Origin: Schlesneria paludicola DSM 18645
GTDB taxonomy: Bacteria; Planctomycetota; Planctomycetia; Planctomycetales; Planctomycetaceae
Reading direction: 5' to 3'
Length of the DNA stretch: 64,000 bases
NCBI RefSeq assembly: GCF_000255655.1
Contig: NZ_JH636434.1
Location: 2,611,625-2,675,624 of the forward strand
Of this stretch, positions 1 through 8,720 are shown piece by piece. How positions within the stretch are numbered: the first letter of the stretch is position 1; the number at the start of each line of letters is the position of its first letter. The notes beneath the pieces are model-generated. The model saw only the letters and a list, made by a program, of their open reading frames with translations, had not been told where the DNA came from and did not search any database. Made by a program: the position numbers and the translations under genes.

Positions 1-208
1 GCGCAATTCCAAAGAAATTTCGACGGTCCGGTTTTGTGAAGCGTCCATTACCTTCTGCAATATTAGCCGCGATCGACAGGGCGGCCCGATTGAGTTGGTC
101 GCTAAGAAAACCATAACCACGTGGAAACGCTTCGGTGTGCTGGCAAATGGAATCTGCGAAGTCGACGGCCTTCTGATAGACGAGAAGTTTCTCGAATGCG
201 AATGCCAT
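1..208 (-). CDS. Four-helix-bundle (23S rRNA IVS) protein, C-terminus cut by window edge
   Basis: The reading frame starts at ATG 208 and runs open off the left edge, giving 69 residues. The start MAFAFEKLLVYQKAVDFA and the stretch RAALSIAANIAEGNGR are the hallmarks of the four-helix-bundle family often found as 'S23 ribosomal protein' in intervening sequences of 23S rRNA. Members are usually about 115-130 aa, so roughly half is missing. Outside rRNA intervening sequences these proteins are common as free-standing chromosomal genes in planctomycetes, and their function is unknown. The next gene inward is tmRNA on the same strand, about 170 bases upstream of this start. Family assignment is firm from the motifs; any role would be a guess. 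Confidence 0.85.
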   Translation of the reverse strand, partial: MAFAFEKLLVYQKAVDFADSICQHTEAFPRGYGFLSDQLNRAALSIAANIAEGNGRFTKPDRRNFFGIA

Positions 209-377
209 ATGACAGTTCCGCGAAGGAAAGAGAAAAAAGCGAGAAAGTAGTGAGTAGAAAGTAGAACGCGGCGGGTCGCGAGTGGCCAAGGCCAAACGGC
301 ATTTTTCCGTCAACTCTCTACTTACCACCCTCTACTTTCTCGCCGCTTCATTTTTGAAGCCGTTCAGGCCTCAAAAA

Positions 378-726
<349 letters not shown>

Positions 727-986
727 TTCATCGAATTTCGTTTGCCCCGAACTTGTTCTACAAGACTCAGACTTTGCCAGTGCCGTTAAACGGACAGGAA
801 AAATCCTCGACTTCGAACGAATTCGCGGCATCTCAAGCTCGATGGACTGAGGAATCGTACTCGGTCGAGGTCAAAGGTCAAGCTGCGGCTGGATTTGTCG
901 CGGGCGATCCACGGAACTGCCGTGCAAATCCGGCGAATTTGCGGGATGGGGTGTGGCGCCCGCACGGTCGGCTGGAACCTTTTCGC

Positions 987-1637
987 TCAGAATGCGGCGT
1001 CCCTGGCCAATTCGTCTGCCGCGCGGACGATCTGCTGGCAGGCGGGTGAATCGCATTCGGCGGTTCGAAAGCTGAATTGGCGAGTGATTTTCAGGTGGTC
1101 GTACAGCACCACCGTGACGGCCGCTTCCTCGGAGATGCTCTTCAGGGCCGACCCCGCCAATGTTTCGGCTGCGAGCGTTAATGGGATCTCGAGTTTTTCG
1201 TCGAATGCCAGCGTCTGCAGTCGGGCAAAATCCTTTTGATTGGCATCGCCCAGCAGCACAACGAAACAACGCAGGCCGTCGGCACGGTGCCGATCGACTG
1301 TGGCGTTGAGTTGTTTCAGCAATCGGGCGACGTCTGGGCCCAGCTCACGCAGAAGGACCATCACGACCGGGCGATTCCCGTTGCGACAGACGTAGCAGAC
1401 GGATTTTCCCGAATGAGGCCCCGTGACCGCTCGCACGTAGAACGTCGTCACTTCCGTTCCGACTTCCGGGCCAGACAGTCGCGGCAATCGCGTGTCTTCG
1501 GCTCCAATTCGACCGACCTGAGCCAACGCCGCAATTGCTAAGGCCATCACCATTGCCCGACGTGAAATGGCTCCCGATGAGGTGAAGCCTGACGATCGCC
1601 TTCGAGCGGCACTTGATAACGTGGGTAATGGATTCAC
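987..1637 (-). CDS. Exported thioredoxin-fold protein (hypothetical)
   Basis: A 216-aa product if started at GTG 1637, which is preceded by a GCAGG-like ribosome site; the frame is open further up to 1796, but that extension does not look like protein. The N-terminus carries a basic n-region with RRR and RR pairs followed by the hydrophobic run MVMALAIAALAQVGRIGA, so export (possibly twin-arginine) is likely. The mature part has a CYVC motif, alternating hydrophobic strands (VVMVLLREL, LRCFVVLLGD, AVTVVLYD) and a CDSPAC pair near the end, consistent with a thioredoxin-like fold. The CxxC spacing fits a redox or metal site, but no partner gene indicates a substrate. The fold is inferred, the function unknown. 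Confidence 0.6.
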   Translation of the reverse strand: MNPLPTLSSAARRRSSGFTSSGAISRRAMVMALAIAALAQVGRIGAEDTRLPRLSGPEVGTEVTTFYVRAVTGPHSGKSVCYVCRNGNRPVVMVLLRELGPDVARLLKQLNATVDRHRADGLRCFVVLLGDANQKDFARLQTLAFDEKLEIPLTLAAETLAGSALKSISEEAAVTVVLYDHLKITRQFSFRTAECDSPACQQIVRAADELARDAAF

Positions 1638-2247
1638 AGAACACCTGCCTGTGCAGAGATGTGGAAAATTCGCTCGAATTCCGTCAGACAGCATAGGCAC
1701 CTGACGGTTCAACACGAATCTGTCGATCCAGCCTGCTCGATGATTTTCGACCGATTTTCGCTGTTTGTCACAGTAGAAATGTGTTTGACGGGCCACCGTG
1801 AGTTTTGCAATTCGCGTTCCGTTTGTTCCAGCATTTCAGGTGATTGAATTGAAGGGGGACAGGACCGTGGTGTTCGCGACGACATTGTGTTCTTGAGTCT
1901 GGGCCGAGCCCGTCCCGTTCATTCCACCAGACACCTAGCCAGCTTTCACAATCCAGGTGACTTGGCGGAAAGCTGCTTCGATCCGGTATACCCGCGTTCC
2001 GACGCGATTCGCAAGAGGATGTCGACAGCCAGCGATCCTGAATTTCAATTTCTGCGGGCAGCTTGGCGTCCGACGCCTCTTTCGGGCTATACTGCCGTGT
2101 CGCAACTTGGGAAGACGGATACGGATAAGCGGCAGCGGCATCGAATCCACTCTCCTCAATCGTAGCGCGGTCGGCATCTGCTACACCGCCTGCACCAATT
2201 CGACGACGTAAACAGTTCCTATAAAGTCGCCTCGTTCTGAAGGCACC
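1638..2247. other. 610-base gap without a supported gene
   Basis: Only short overlapping frames on both strands, none with a ribosome site or recognisable sequence. It holds the upstream regions of the divergent exported protein (left) and the PSP1 protein (right). I see no clear promoter or RNA structure. Confidence 0.5.
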
Positions 2248-3339
2248 ATGGATACACCGCTTGAAGATTTGTCGTATGTGATCCGCTTCGGCGTGACTCG
2301 AATCCTCGGTGAATTCACCGCACGAGGGTTTGGGACGCTGGCTCGCGGCACTGAAGTGATTGTGCGCAGTGATCGAGGCCATGAATGGGGCACGATTCTG
2401 TGCACCGCCACCGATCAGACCCGTACGTACCTGGGAGCGAATGACGTGCAGGGGCGCGTCGTCCGTTTTCCAACGCCAGAGGATGAGGTCGAACGCGACA
2501 AATCGGTTTCGGCCGAGAAGGCGGCCTTCGCGGGCTGCCTGGATCTCATTCGTGAACGCAATTTGCAAATGCAACTGGTCGACGTCGAGCAAGTCATCGG
2601 CGGCGAACGGATGATCTTCTATTACGTGTCCGAACAACGCGTCGACTTCCGCGATCTGGTGAAATGCCTCGCGAAGATGTTCCACGTCCGGATCGAGATG
2701 CGGCAGATCGGGATTCGTGACGAAGCCAAGTTGCTGGCGGACTATGGCGACTGCGGCCAGCCGGTTTGCTGCAATACCTTCCTGCGGGAAATGCCGCCCG
2801 TCTCGATGAAGATGGCGAAGTTGCAGAAGGCCACGCTCGATCCCTCGAAAATTTCCGGACGCTGTGGTCGGCTCAAGTGCTGCTTGCGTTACGAATACGA
2901 CACGTATGAAGAGCACCGCAAGGAATTGCCTCCGGTCGGAGCCACGGTCGTCACGAAGCAAGGGACCGGACGCGTGGTGGGGTTGGAACTGCTGGCGCAA
3001 AAACTGGTGATCTCGTACGAGGGCCAACGCCAGATCATGACTGACGCCAAAGATGTTTTGACGGTTGTCAGCACGAAGTCACCGAAGCCAGCGCCGCCAC
3101 CGCGGCGCGATCCCCCAGCCAACGAGGGTGGTGGACGCGAACAACCGGGCAAGGATCAACCAGGCAAAGATCAACCCGGGAAAGACAGGCCACGTCGCGA
3201 CCAAAAGCCTCGAGAAGAATCGCGTGAGCCTCGCCAAGGGCCTCGCGGGCGACGCGACAATGGTCCGGGCGAACAGCAGCCTCGGCCGAATTCGGAAGGT
3301 CCAGCGGCGGGGGACGATCCCACGCCGCAGGACAACTAA
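2248..3339 (+). CDS. ricT: PSP1/RicT family protein
   Basis: 363 aa starting at ATG 2248 with a GAAGG ribosome site. Residues about 8-270 match the PSP1 family: RGTEVIVRSDRGHEWGTIL near the start, the conserved core with FYYVSEQRVDFRDLV, and the cysteine-rich signature CGQPVCC followed by SGRCGRLKCCLRYEYDTYEE. In Bacillus, RicT (YaaT) joins RicA and RicF in a [4Fe-4S]-containing complex that acts with RNase Y in mRNA maturation; the conserved cysteines seen here support metal binding. Residues about 280-363 are an unusual disordered tail rich in P, K, D, R, with the unit GKDQP repeated in tandem. Whether planctomycete homologues work with RNase Y is not shown here. Confidence 0.85.
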   Translation: MDTPLEDLSYVIRFGVTRILGEFTARGFGTLARGTEVIVRSDRGHEWGTILCTATDQTRTYLGANDVQGRVVRFPTPEDEVERDKSVSAEKAAFAGCLDLIRERNLQMQLVDVEQVIGGERMIFYYVSEQRVDFRDLVKCLAKMFHVRIEMRQIGIRDEAKLLADYGDCGQPVCCNTFLREMPPVSMKMAKLQKATLDPSKISGRCGRLKCCLRYEYDTYEEHRKELPPVGATVVTKQGTGRVVGLELLAQKLVISYEGQRQIMTDAKDVLTVVSTKSPKPAPPPRRDPPANEGGGREQPGKDQPGKDQPGKDRPRRDQKPREESREPRQGPRGRRDNGPGEQQPRPNSEGPAAGDDPTPQDN

Positions 3340-3410
3340 TCGCCCTTTGAATCGAGGGAACAGGCAGCGCGTCGGCCGCTCGTGGGAAACGCGTTTCCGC
3401 AAGGTCTCGA

Positions 3411-3908
3411 ATGAATCGAGTCAGCCGCTCGACTGACGAGGAAATCGGAATCACTGAAGGCATCAGATCGAGGGCGAATGGCGTGGCAGGAGACGACCAA
3501 ACATCAAAACGACAAATGCCAATGGCGACGTTGGTTGTCGTCTTGCTGCTCATCGGCTACTGGGGCGTGTTGTTTTATGCGACTCACACCCCGCTGCCCG
3601 TCGGCCTGCTTCCTGGCCAAACCGATAAAGCCATCCACTTCACGGCGTATGGCCTGCTGGCGGTTCTGATGATGACGCTGCGTGCGACGCGTGGCGCCTT
3701 CGGCTGGTACAGCGTGGTGATGCGATGGTTTGTTCTCGCCGCGTACGGAGCCTTTGATGAACTGACGCAGCTTCTGGTCAATCGATCCTGTGACTTTGTC
3801 GACTGGCTATCCGATGTTGCGGGCGTGACGTGTGGATTGCTGGCAGTGGCGTTCATCTGCTGGCAATACCGCAAATCCCAGGTCACGTCCGAAACTCATC
3901 CAGCGTAA
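3411..3908 (+). CDS. VanZ-like integral membrane protein
   Basis: 165 aa from ATG 3411 (AAGG upstream); a shorter start at ATG 3516 (MPMATLVVV) would remove a poorly conserved basic leader. Hydrophobic segments at about residues 38-55, 75-95, 105-120 and 135-155. The family signature is clear: YATHTPLP after the first segment, then DKAIHFTAYGLLAVL, and FDELTQLLVNRSCDFVDWL with the conserved acidic DE and D. VanZ-like proteins are small polytopic membrane proteins of mostly unknown role; VanZ itself gives low-level teicoplanin resistance, but chromosomal paralogues are not resistance genes. Stands alone downstream of ricT with a 71-base gap. Confidence 0.8.
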   Translation: MNRVSRSTDEEIGITEGIRSRANGVAGDDQTSKRQMPMATLVVVLLLIGYWGVLFYATHTPLPVGLLPGQTDKAIHFTAYGLLAVLMMTLRATRGAFGWYSVVMRWFVLAAYGAFDELTQLLVNRSCDFVDWLSDVAGVTCGLLAVAFICWQYRKSQVTSETHPA

Positions 3909-4210
3909 ACGGCCTTCCTCGCCACGAAAATCACCGTGTTCCGAACCGTCAGTCGAAACCAGGGAGTCGGCAGCGTGGCGTTCACGATCTCAGATCGTTT
4001 TGAATCGGAACGGAGCCTGCCCGCGTCATAGCAGCAGACGGCTGAGACGTTGTCACGCGACGGATCGCGGTTTTCCTGCCGTCGTCAGCACGCCAATTTC
4101 GGGCTGAATGCCATGGTAAGTGGCTGGCGAAAACGCCGCTAACGGATATTCTTGGAACACGAGCACTTTCGACGACGAATGAACATCAACTGAATCGAGG
4201 AAGAATGCGA

Positions 4211-4996
4211 ATGTCTGACGAGCCACTGATTGCCGTCTTTGTGGACTTTGAAAATCTGGCAATTGGTGTTCGTCACATGAAATCGGGCGCGTTTCAGATC
4301 CAGTTGATTCTGAAACGCCTGCTGGAAAAAGGCCGCATTGTTCACAAGCGAGCCTACTGCGACTGGAGCAACTATCGCGACGCGGTTCGCGAATTTCACG
4401 CCCAGGGAATTGAGCTGATCGATATCCCGCAAAGCAAGATGAGCGGCAAGAACAGCGCCGACATCCGCATGGTCGTCGATGCAATTGACCTTTGCTATGC
4501 CAAGCAGCACATCGATATCTTCGCACTGATCTCGGGCGATAGCGATTTTTCTCCCTTGGTGTCCAAGCTCAAGGAAAACAATAAGCGGGTCCTGGGCTGC
4601 GGCGTGAAAAGCTCAACGTCTGACCTGCTGATCGCGAACTGCGACGAATTCATCTATTACGATGACCTGGTTCGAGTGGCACAGAAGCCGGCCGTCGTGG
4701 CGCCGAAGTCGGGCGTCAAGAAGGAAGACAAGAAGCAAGAGGCGACCGATCGATTGCTGGAAGTCTTGAATTCGCTGGAGCTGGACTACGATCCTCCGAT
4801 TTGGGGCTCGATGCTGAAGCAGGCGATCAAACGAGTTCACCCGGGGTTCAATGAAGGTTACTACGGATACGCGACCTTCTCGGACCTGCTGCATGACATC
4901 GAAGAGGCCGGACTGATTGAACTCGAATTCGACAAGAATCGCGGCAACTACCAGATCCGAACCAAAAAGAAGGAAGCCAAAAAGCGGGTTCCTTGA
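4211..4996 (+). CDS. NYN-domain RNase-like protein with C-terminal LOTUS/OST-HTH domain
   Basis: 261 aa from ATG 4211; GAGGAA lies at good distance for this ATG and too close for ATG 4205. Residues 3-150 form a PIN-like NYN domain of the LabA/DUF88 type: AVFVDFENLAI (first catalytic Asp), the middle acidic KNSADIRMVVDAID, and FALISGDSDFSPLVSKLKE with the GDSDF metal site. Residues about 180-250 (TDRLLEVLNSLELDY ... FSDLLHDIEEAGLIEL) fit a winged-helix OST-HTH/LOTUS domain, which in other proteins binds RNA. Known NYN proteins are metal-dependent ribonucleases. All acidic residues needed seem present, so an active RNase is likely; its RNA target is unknown. Flanked by threonine aldolase on the same strand. 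Confidence 0.85.
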   Translation: MSDEPLIAVFVDFENLAIGVRHMKSGAFQIQLILKRLLEKGRIVHKRAYCDWSNYRDAVREFHAQGIELIDIPQSKMSGKNSADIRMVVDAIDLCYAKQHIDIFALISGDSDFSPLVSKLKENNKRVLGCGVKSSTSDLLIANCDEFIYYDDLVRVAQKPAVVAPKSGVKKEDKKQEATDRLLEVLNSLELDYDPPIWGSMLKQAIKRVHPGFNEGYYGYATFSDLLHDIEEAGLIELEFDKNRGNYQIRTKKKEAKKRVP

Positions 4997-5150
4997 AGCG
5001 TGGAGACGGACGATCGCCGCGTCGTACGTGCGGATGCAAAAGGCGAGCAGGCACCTTGACGACACGAGGTCACGAACGCTCTTAAGACTTCACGGAGCCG
5101 ATCCCCGTCGTCCCGACAGGCCGTGATGTGAATTGAGGGAGACGGGGCAG

Positions 5151-6239
5151 ATGACTTCACCGATGATTGACCTGCGCAGCGATACCGTCACAAAACCGAC
5201 CGCCGCGATGCGGCACGCGATCGCAAACGCCGAAGTCGGCGACGATGTCTATTCGGACGACCCGACGGTCAATCGGCTGGAGCAGATGGTCGCTGAACAG
5301 CTCGGGAAAGCCGCGGCGGTCTTCAATTGTTCTGGCACTCAGTCGAATCAGATGGCCGTCCGCGCCCACTGCGCGCAAGGCGATGAAATTCTGATCGACG
5401 AATCATCGCATATCGTGAACTATGAAGCTGGCGGGGCCGCGGCGCTCAGCGGGGTCTCGCTCCGAGTCCTGCGAGGACGTGGCGGCCTCTTCGATGTGGC
5501 CGATCTCGAGGGAATGGTTCGCCCCGACAATCCGCATTATTCGATTACACGGCTGGTCAGCGTCGAGAATACCACGAACCATGGCGGCGGGCGCGTATGG
5601 CCGTTGGCGCAAATGAATCGCGTGGCCGATTGGGCACATGATCAGGGACTCCAGGTCCACGTGGATGGAGCTCGACTGTTCAATGCGGTGACAGCGGGCG
5701 GATATTCGGCGCGCGAATTCGTGAAAAATGCGGATACGGTCTCGGTCTGTTTCTCCAAAGGACTCGGATGTCCGATGGGATCGATCCTTGTCGGAGATGC
5801 CGAATCCATTCGACGTGCTCGCCGCGCCAGAAAACTGTTCGGCGGGGGACTGCGACAAGCCGGGATGATGGCAGCTGCGGCGATCTACGCCCTCGAACAT
5901 CATGTCGAGCGACTGGCCGAAGACCATGCCAATGCCCGCGCGTTCGCCGAAGCGGTTTCCACCATTGATGGCGTTCAACTGAATGTCAGTGACGTGGAAT
6001 CGAATCTGGTGTTCTTCGGAATCGAGCCGAAGCTGGGAACGGCGGCTCAATTGTCGGCATTGCTCCTGAAACGAGGAGTGAGACTCAACTCGATGGGCAC
6101 GCAACGACTCCGCGCGTGCACGCACCTGGATGTTTCGCGAGCCGATGTCTTGCGCGCGGCGGAGCTGGTTCGCGAGTGTGTCTCGGAAGGGTTTGGCAAT
6201 TTGAAAGACGCAGCCACCTCAGCCTATTCCGCGCGGTGA
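5151..6239 (+). CDS. Low-specificity threonine aldolase (GntG/LTA family PLP enzyme)
   Basis: 362 aa from ATG 5151 (GGGAG/GGGGCAG upstream). A fold-type I PLP enzyme: IDLRSDTVTKPT at the N-terminus is the threonine aldolase signature, GDDVYSDDPTVNRLE follows, the aspartate that binds the pyridine nitrogen lies in VHVDGARLFNA, and the Schiff-base lysine is in SVCFSKGLGCPMGS. Such enzymes cleave L-threonine or L-allo-threonine to glycine and acetaldehyde in the cytosol; related GntG proteins act on other beta-hydroxy amino acids, so substrate is not certain. Full length. The next gene converges from the other strand. Confidence 0.9.
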   Translation: MTSPMIDLRSDTVTKPTAAMRHAIANAEVGDDVYSDDPTVNRLEQMVAEQLGKAAAVFNCSGTQSNQMAVRAHCAQGDEILIDESSHIVNYEAGGAAALSGVSLRVLRGRGGLFDVADLEGMVRPDNPHYSITRLVSVENTTNHGGGRVWPLAQMNRVADWAHDQGLQVHVDGARLFNAVTAGGYSAREFVKNADTVSVCFSKGLGCPMGSILVGDAESIRRARRARKLFGGGLRQAGMMAAAAIYALEHHVERLAEDHANARAFAEAVSTIDGVQLNVSDVESNLVFFGIEPKLGTAAQLSALLLKRGVRLNSMGTQRLRACTHLDVSRADVLRAAELVRECVSEGFGNLKDAATSAYSAR

Positions 6240-6321
6240 ACACAAATCGGAGCCCCTCACCGGAGACAGGGCATGACGAAGGCGAGGCGTCCAGCGGGCA
6301 ATCGCCATTCTTTGATGGCGT

Positions 6322-7050
6322 CTACCGGATACTTTTCGACGACGGAATCTGATTAAGTGCCTGATTCAAGGTCGTCGCTCCAGGCAAATACACGTCGATG
6401 AACATTCCCAAGAGAGCGAACGACGCGGCAACCGCGATCGCGGGAAGGATTGTTTTGCGAACCAGGCGAAATAGCCAAGCCCCATCCGACTTCTGTTCAA
6501 CACTCCGGGTCAATCCGACCAACAGTACGCCATCGACCAGAACTTCGGCAAGCAAGGCAGGCGCTTGAATCACGAACATGAAACTTGCGAATGTCGCGAC
6601 GCCGACCGCAATCACGAGAAGCACAACCAATACAACGGGGCCAGCTGCGTCCGCATCGCCAATCCAGAACGACCCTGCCGCCTCTGCTCCGTTCGAGCTC
6701 GTCACGGCGTGCGGATGGTCGATCGAGGGAATTGCAGTCGCGCAGTGGCCGAAATCCGCATCAATGACATTTGCGGCTGGCGAATAAGATTTCACCCGGC
6801 GCCTGCGGTGGTAAGAAACAAACGAGCACATCATCAGAAGAAAGGTCGCATAGGCAACCCCAACAGAAATCGGGTATCGAAACGCGGTCGATGTCATTCC
6901 GAGCGCGTGTAAACAAACCGACGTGAGAAACGCCATCACTCCTGCGATCAACAAAAAGAAGATCATCTGGAGATAGGGCGAACCGCGTTGCTTCAGCAGA
7001 TTGACGGTACGGTTGACGGCACGATCACGCGGCGGAACGGCTAGATTCAT
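6322..7050 (-). CDS. Polytopic membrane protein of unknown function
   Basis: 242 aa if started at ATG 7050 (MNLAVPPRD); the frame extends to 7185, but the extra residues are not hydrophobic or recognisable. Membrane segments at about residues 28-50, 60-78, 135-160, 165-185 and 205-225, separated by a basic loop (YHRRRRVKSYSP) and a hydrophilic loop rich in Ala, Asp and His. Central and last hydrophobic blocks are Val/Ala rich (VVLVVLLVIAVGVATFASF). No enzymatic motif. It converges with the threonine aldolase gene, and its downstream neighbour on the same strand is remote. I do not recognise the family. Confidence 0.6.
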   Translation of the reverse strand: MNLAVPPRDRAVNRTVNLLKQRGSPYLQMIFFLLIAGVMAFLTSVCLHALGMTSTAFRYPISVGVAYATFLLMMCSFVSYHRRRRVKSYSPAANVIDADFGHCATAIPSIDHPHAVTSSNGAEAAGSFWIGDADAAGPVVLVVLLVIAVGVATFASFMFVIQAPALLAEVLVDGVLLVGLTRSVEQKSDGAWLFRLVRKTILPAIAVAASFALLGMFIDVYLPGATTLNQALNQIPSSKSIR

Positions 7051-7316
7051 CGAATGGCCCCGATCAATCGAATGGTCGATCGCATTTGCGCAACAGCGTA
7101 TTTGTCGCCATTCTCCCAAGTTCGGGCAAGAGTTTTTCAGATCTGAATCTGTACAGCAACCTGAGACATGGCGTGATACAGCCAACGATCCGAATCGACA
7201 ACTGGATCACGCGAATTGCGAGAATGACGAACTGACGCCACCGTCACTGAATGAAATGACTTCGGACAGCGGGGCTTACGCAGCAGCCCGCAAAAGCTTT
7301 CACTTTCGTTAGCGGC

Positions 7317-8705
7317 TCAACTCTTTTTCTTTCGCTGTTGATAGAGCTCGCGAAAACTCTGCTTGGGCATCGCGGGCAGATCGCGTTGTTTACCCCAGGC
7401 GTTGAAGCGATTGTAGATCATGAACCGTGGCAGCTTGGGAACAAGCCAGCGACCGACTTTTCCTGCTGTGGTGAACAGCCAGGTATTGCCGAGCAGCACG
7501 CGCGCGAACTTCATCGACATCCGTTTCGTCCACGGCAAATAACCACGGACGGCAATTTCACGTCGCCAGGTCAGCAACTGTGTATGCAGGTCAATTTTCA
7601 CCGGACAGACATCGCTACACGAGCCGCACAGACTGCAGGCAAACGGCAGGCTGTAGTGTGTCGCGGCGTCACGCGACGGTGCCAGAATCGAACCAATCGG
7701 GCCAGGGATCGTCGTTTCGTAGCTATGCCCGCCACTGCGGCGATAGACGGGGCAGGTATTCATACACGCACCGCAGCGGATGCAGTTCAGTGATCGGCGG
7801 AAATCCGGTGAGCCGAGAATGTCGCTTCGACCGTTATCGACCAGGACAATATGTAACTCGCCACCCGCAACGGGTCCATGGAAGTGAGACGAGTACGTCG
7901 TAATTGGCTGGCCGGTGGCCGAACGGGCCAAGAGCCGCAAGAACACGCCCATATCTTTGGCACGCGGAATCAGCTTTTCGATCCCCATGCAGGCGATATG
8001 AACCTTGGGCAACGACACGCCCAAGTCGGCGTTGCCTTCGTTGGTACAGACGACGAATCCACCCGTTTCCGCAATGGCGAAATTGACACCGGTGATCCCG
8101 ACACCCGCATTCAGAAACTTTCGTCGCAATTCATCGCGCGCGGCGTTCACCAGGTAAGGTGGATCGGTGGCACCCGCATCAGTGCCCAAATGCTTGTTGA
8201 ACAGCTCGCCGATTTCTTCACGCTTGATGTGAATGGCCGGCATCACGATGTGTGATGGTGGTTCATTCCGGAGCTGAACGATCCATTCGCCCAGGTCCGT
8301 GTCAACGACCTCAACTCCATGTCGTTCAAGGAACGGATTGAGATGACACTCCTCGGTGAGCATCGACTTGCTCTTCACCACTTTCGTGGTCTGATGCCGC
8401 TGGATGATGTCATAAACAATCTGGTTGTGTTCCGCAGTCGTGCGGGCCCAGTGCACGACGGCACCAAGCTTCGTCGCGTTTCGCTCGAACTCTTCCAGAT
8501 AGTCGGCCAGACGCGACATTGTGTGAAGCTTGATTTCCGAGGCGCGCTGTCGCAACGTCTCCCACTCAGGCAGCGTGGCCGCGGCTTTGTCGCGTTTCGA
8601 GCGGACAAACCACAGCGACTGATCGTGCCAGTGCGCGCGAGCGTCGTTCGCCACGAATTCGGTGGCATTCTCAGGATGATCGTGATGCAGGGCGGTTGTA
8701 GTCAT
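7317..8705 (-). CDS. lutB: LutB/LldF-type iron-sulfur protein (L-lactate utilisation)
   Basis: 462 aa. Residues about 70-300 form the LUD domain (FAIAETGGFVVCTNEGNADL and THLLHVDNG-like VLVDNGRSDIL). Residues about 305-385 hold two 4Fe-4S ferredoxin-type motifs: CIRCGACMNTCPVYR and CSLCGSCSDVCPVKID. In Bacillus, LutABC oxidises L-lactate to pyruvate, LutB being the central iron-sulfur carrier. LutA and LutC are not next to it here, so they must lie elsewhere or the protein serves another dehydrogenase. It starts 16 bases after the DUF1080 lipoprotein stop, so the two are probably co-transcribed, following pgm. Confidence 0.88.
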   Translation of the reverse strand: MTTTALHHDHPENATEFVANDARAHWHDQSLWFVRSKRDKAAATLPEWETLRQRASEIKLHTMSRLADYLEEFERNATKLGAVVHWARTTAEHNQIVYDIIQRHQTTKVVKSKSMLTEECHLNPFLERHGVEVVDTDLGEWIVQLRNEPPSHIVMPAIHIKREEIGELFNKHLGTDAGATDPPYLVNAARDELRRKFLNAGVGITGVNFAIAETGGFVVCTNEGNADLGVSLPKVHIACMGIEKLIPRAKDMGVFLRLLARSATGQPITTYSSHFHGPVAGGELHIVLVDNGRSDILGSPDFRRSLNCIRCGACMNTCPVYRRSGGHSYETTIPGPIGSILAPSRDAATHYSLPFACSLCGSCSDVCPVKIDLHTQLLTWRREIAVRGYLPWTKRMSMKFARVLLGNTWLFTTAGKVGRWLVPKLPRFMIYNRFNAWGKQRDLPAMPKQSFRELYQQRKKKS

Positions 8706-8720
8706 ACTGAATTCTAGGTC

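Noticed and set aside
1768..3027. 419-codon minus-strand frame
   Set aside because: Antisense to the PSP1/RicT gene and not protein-like.
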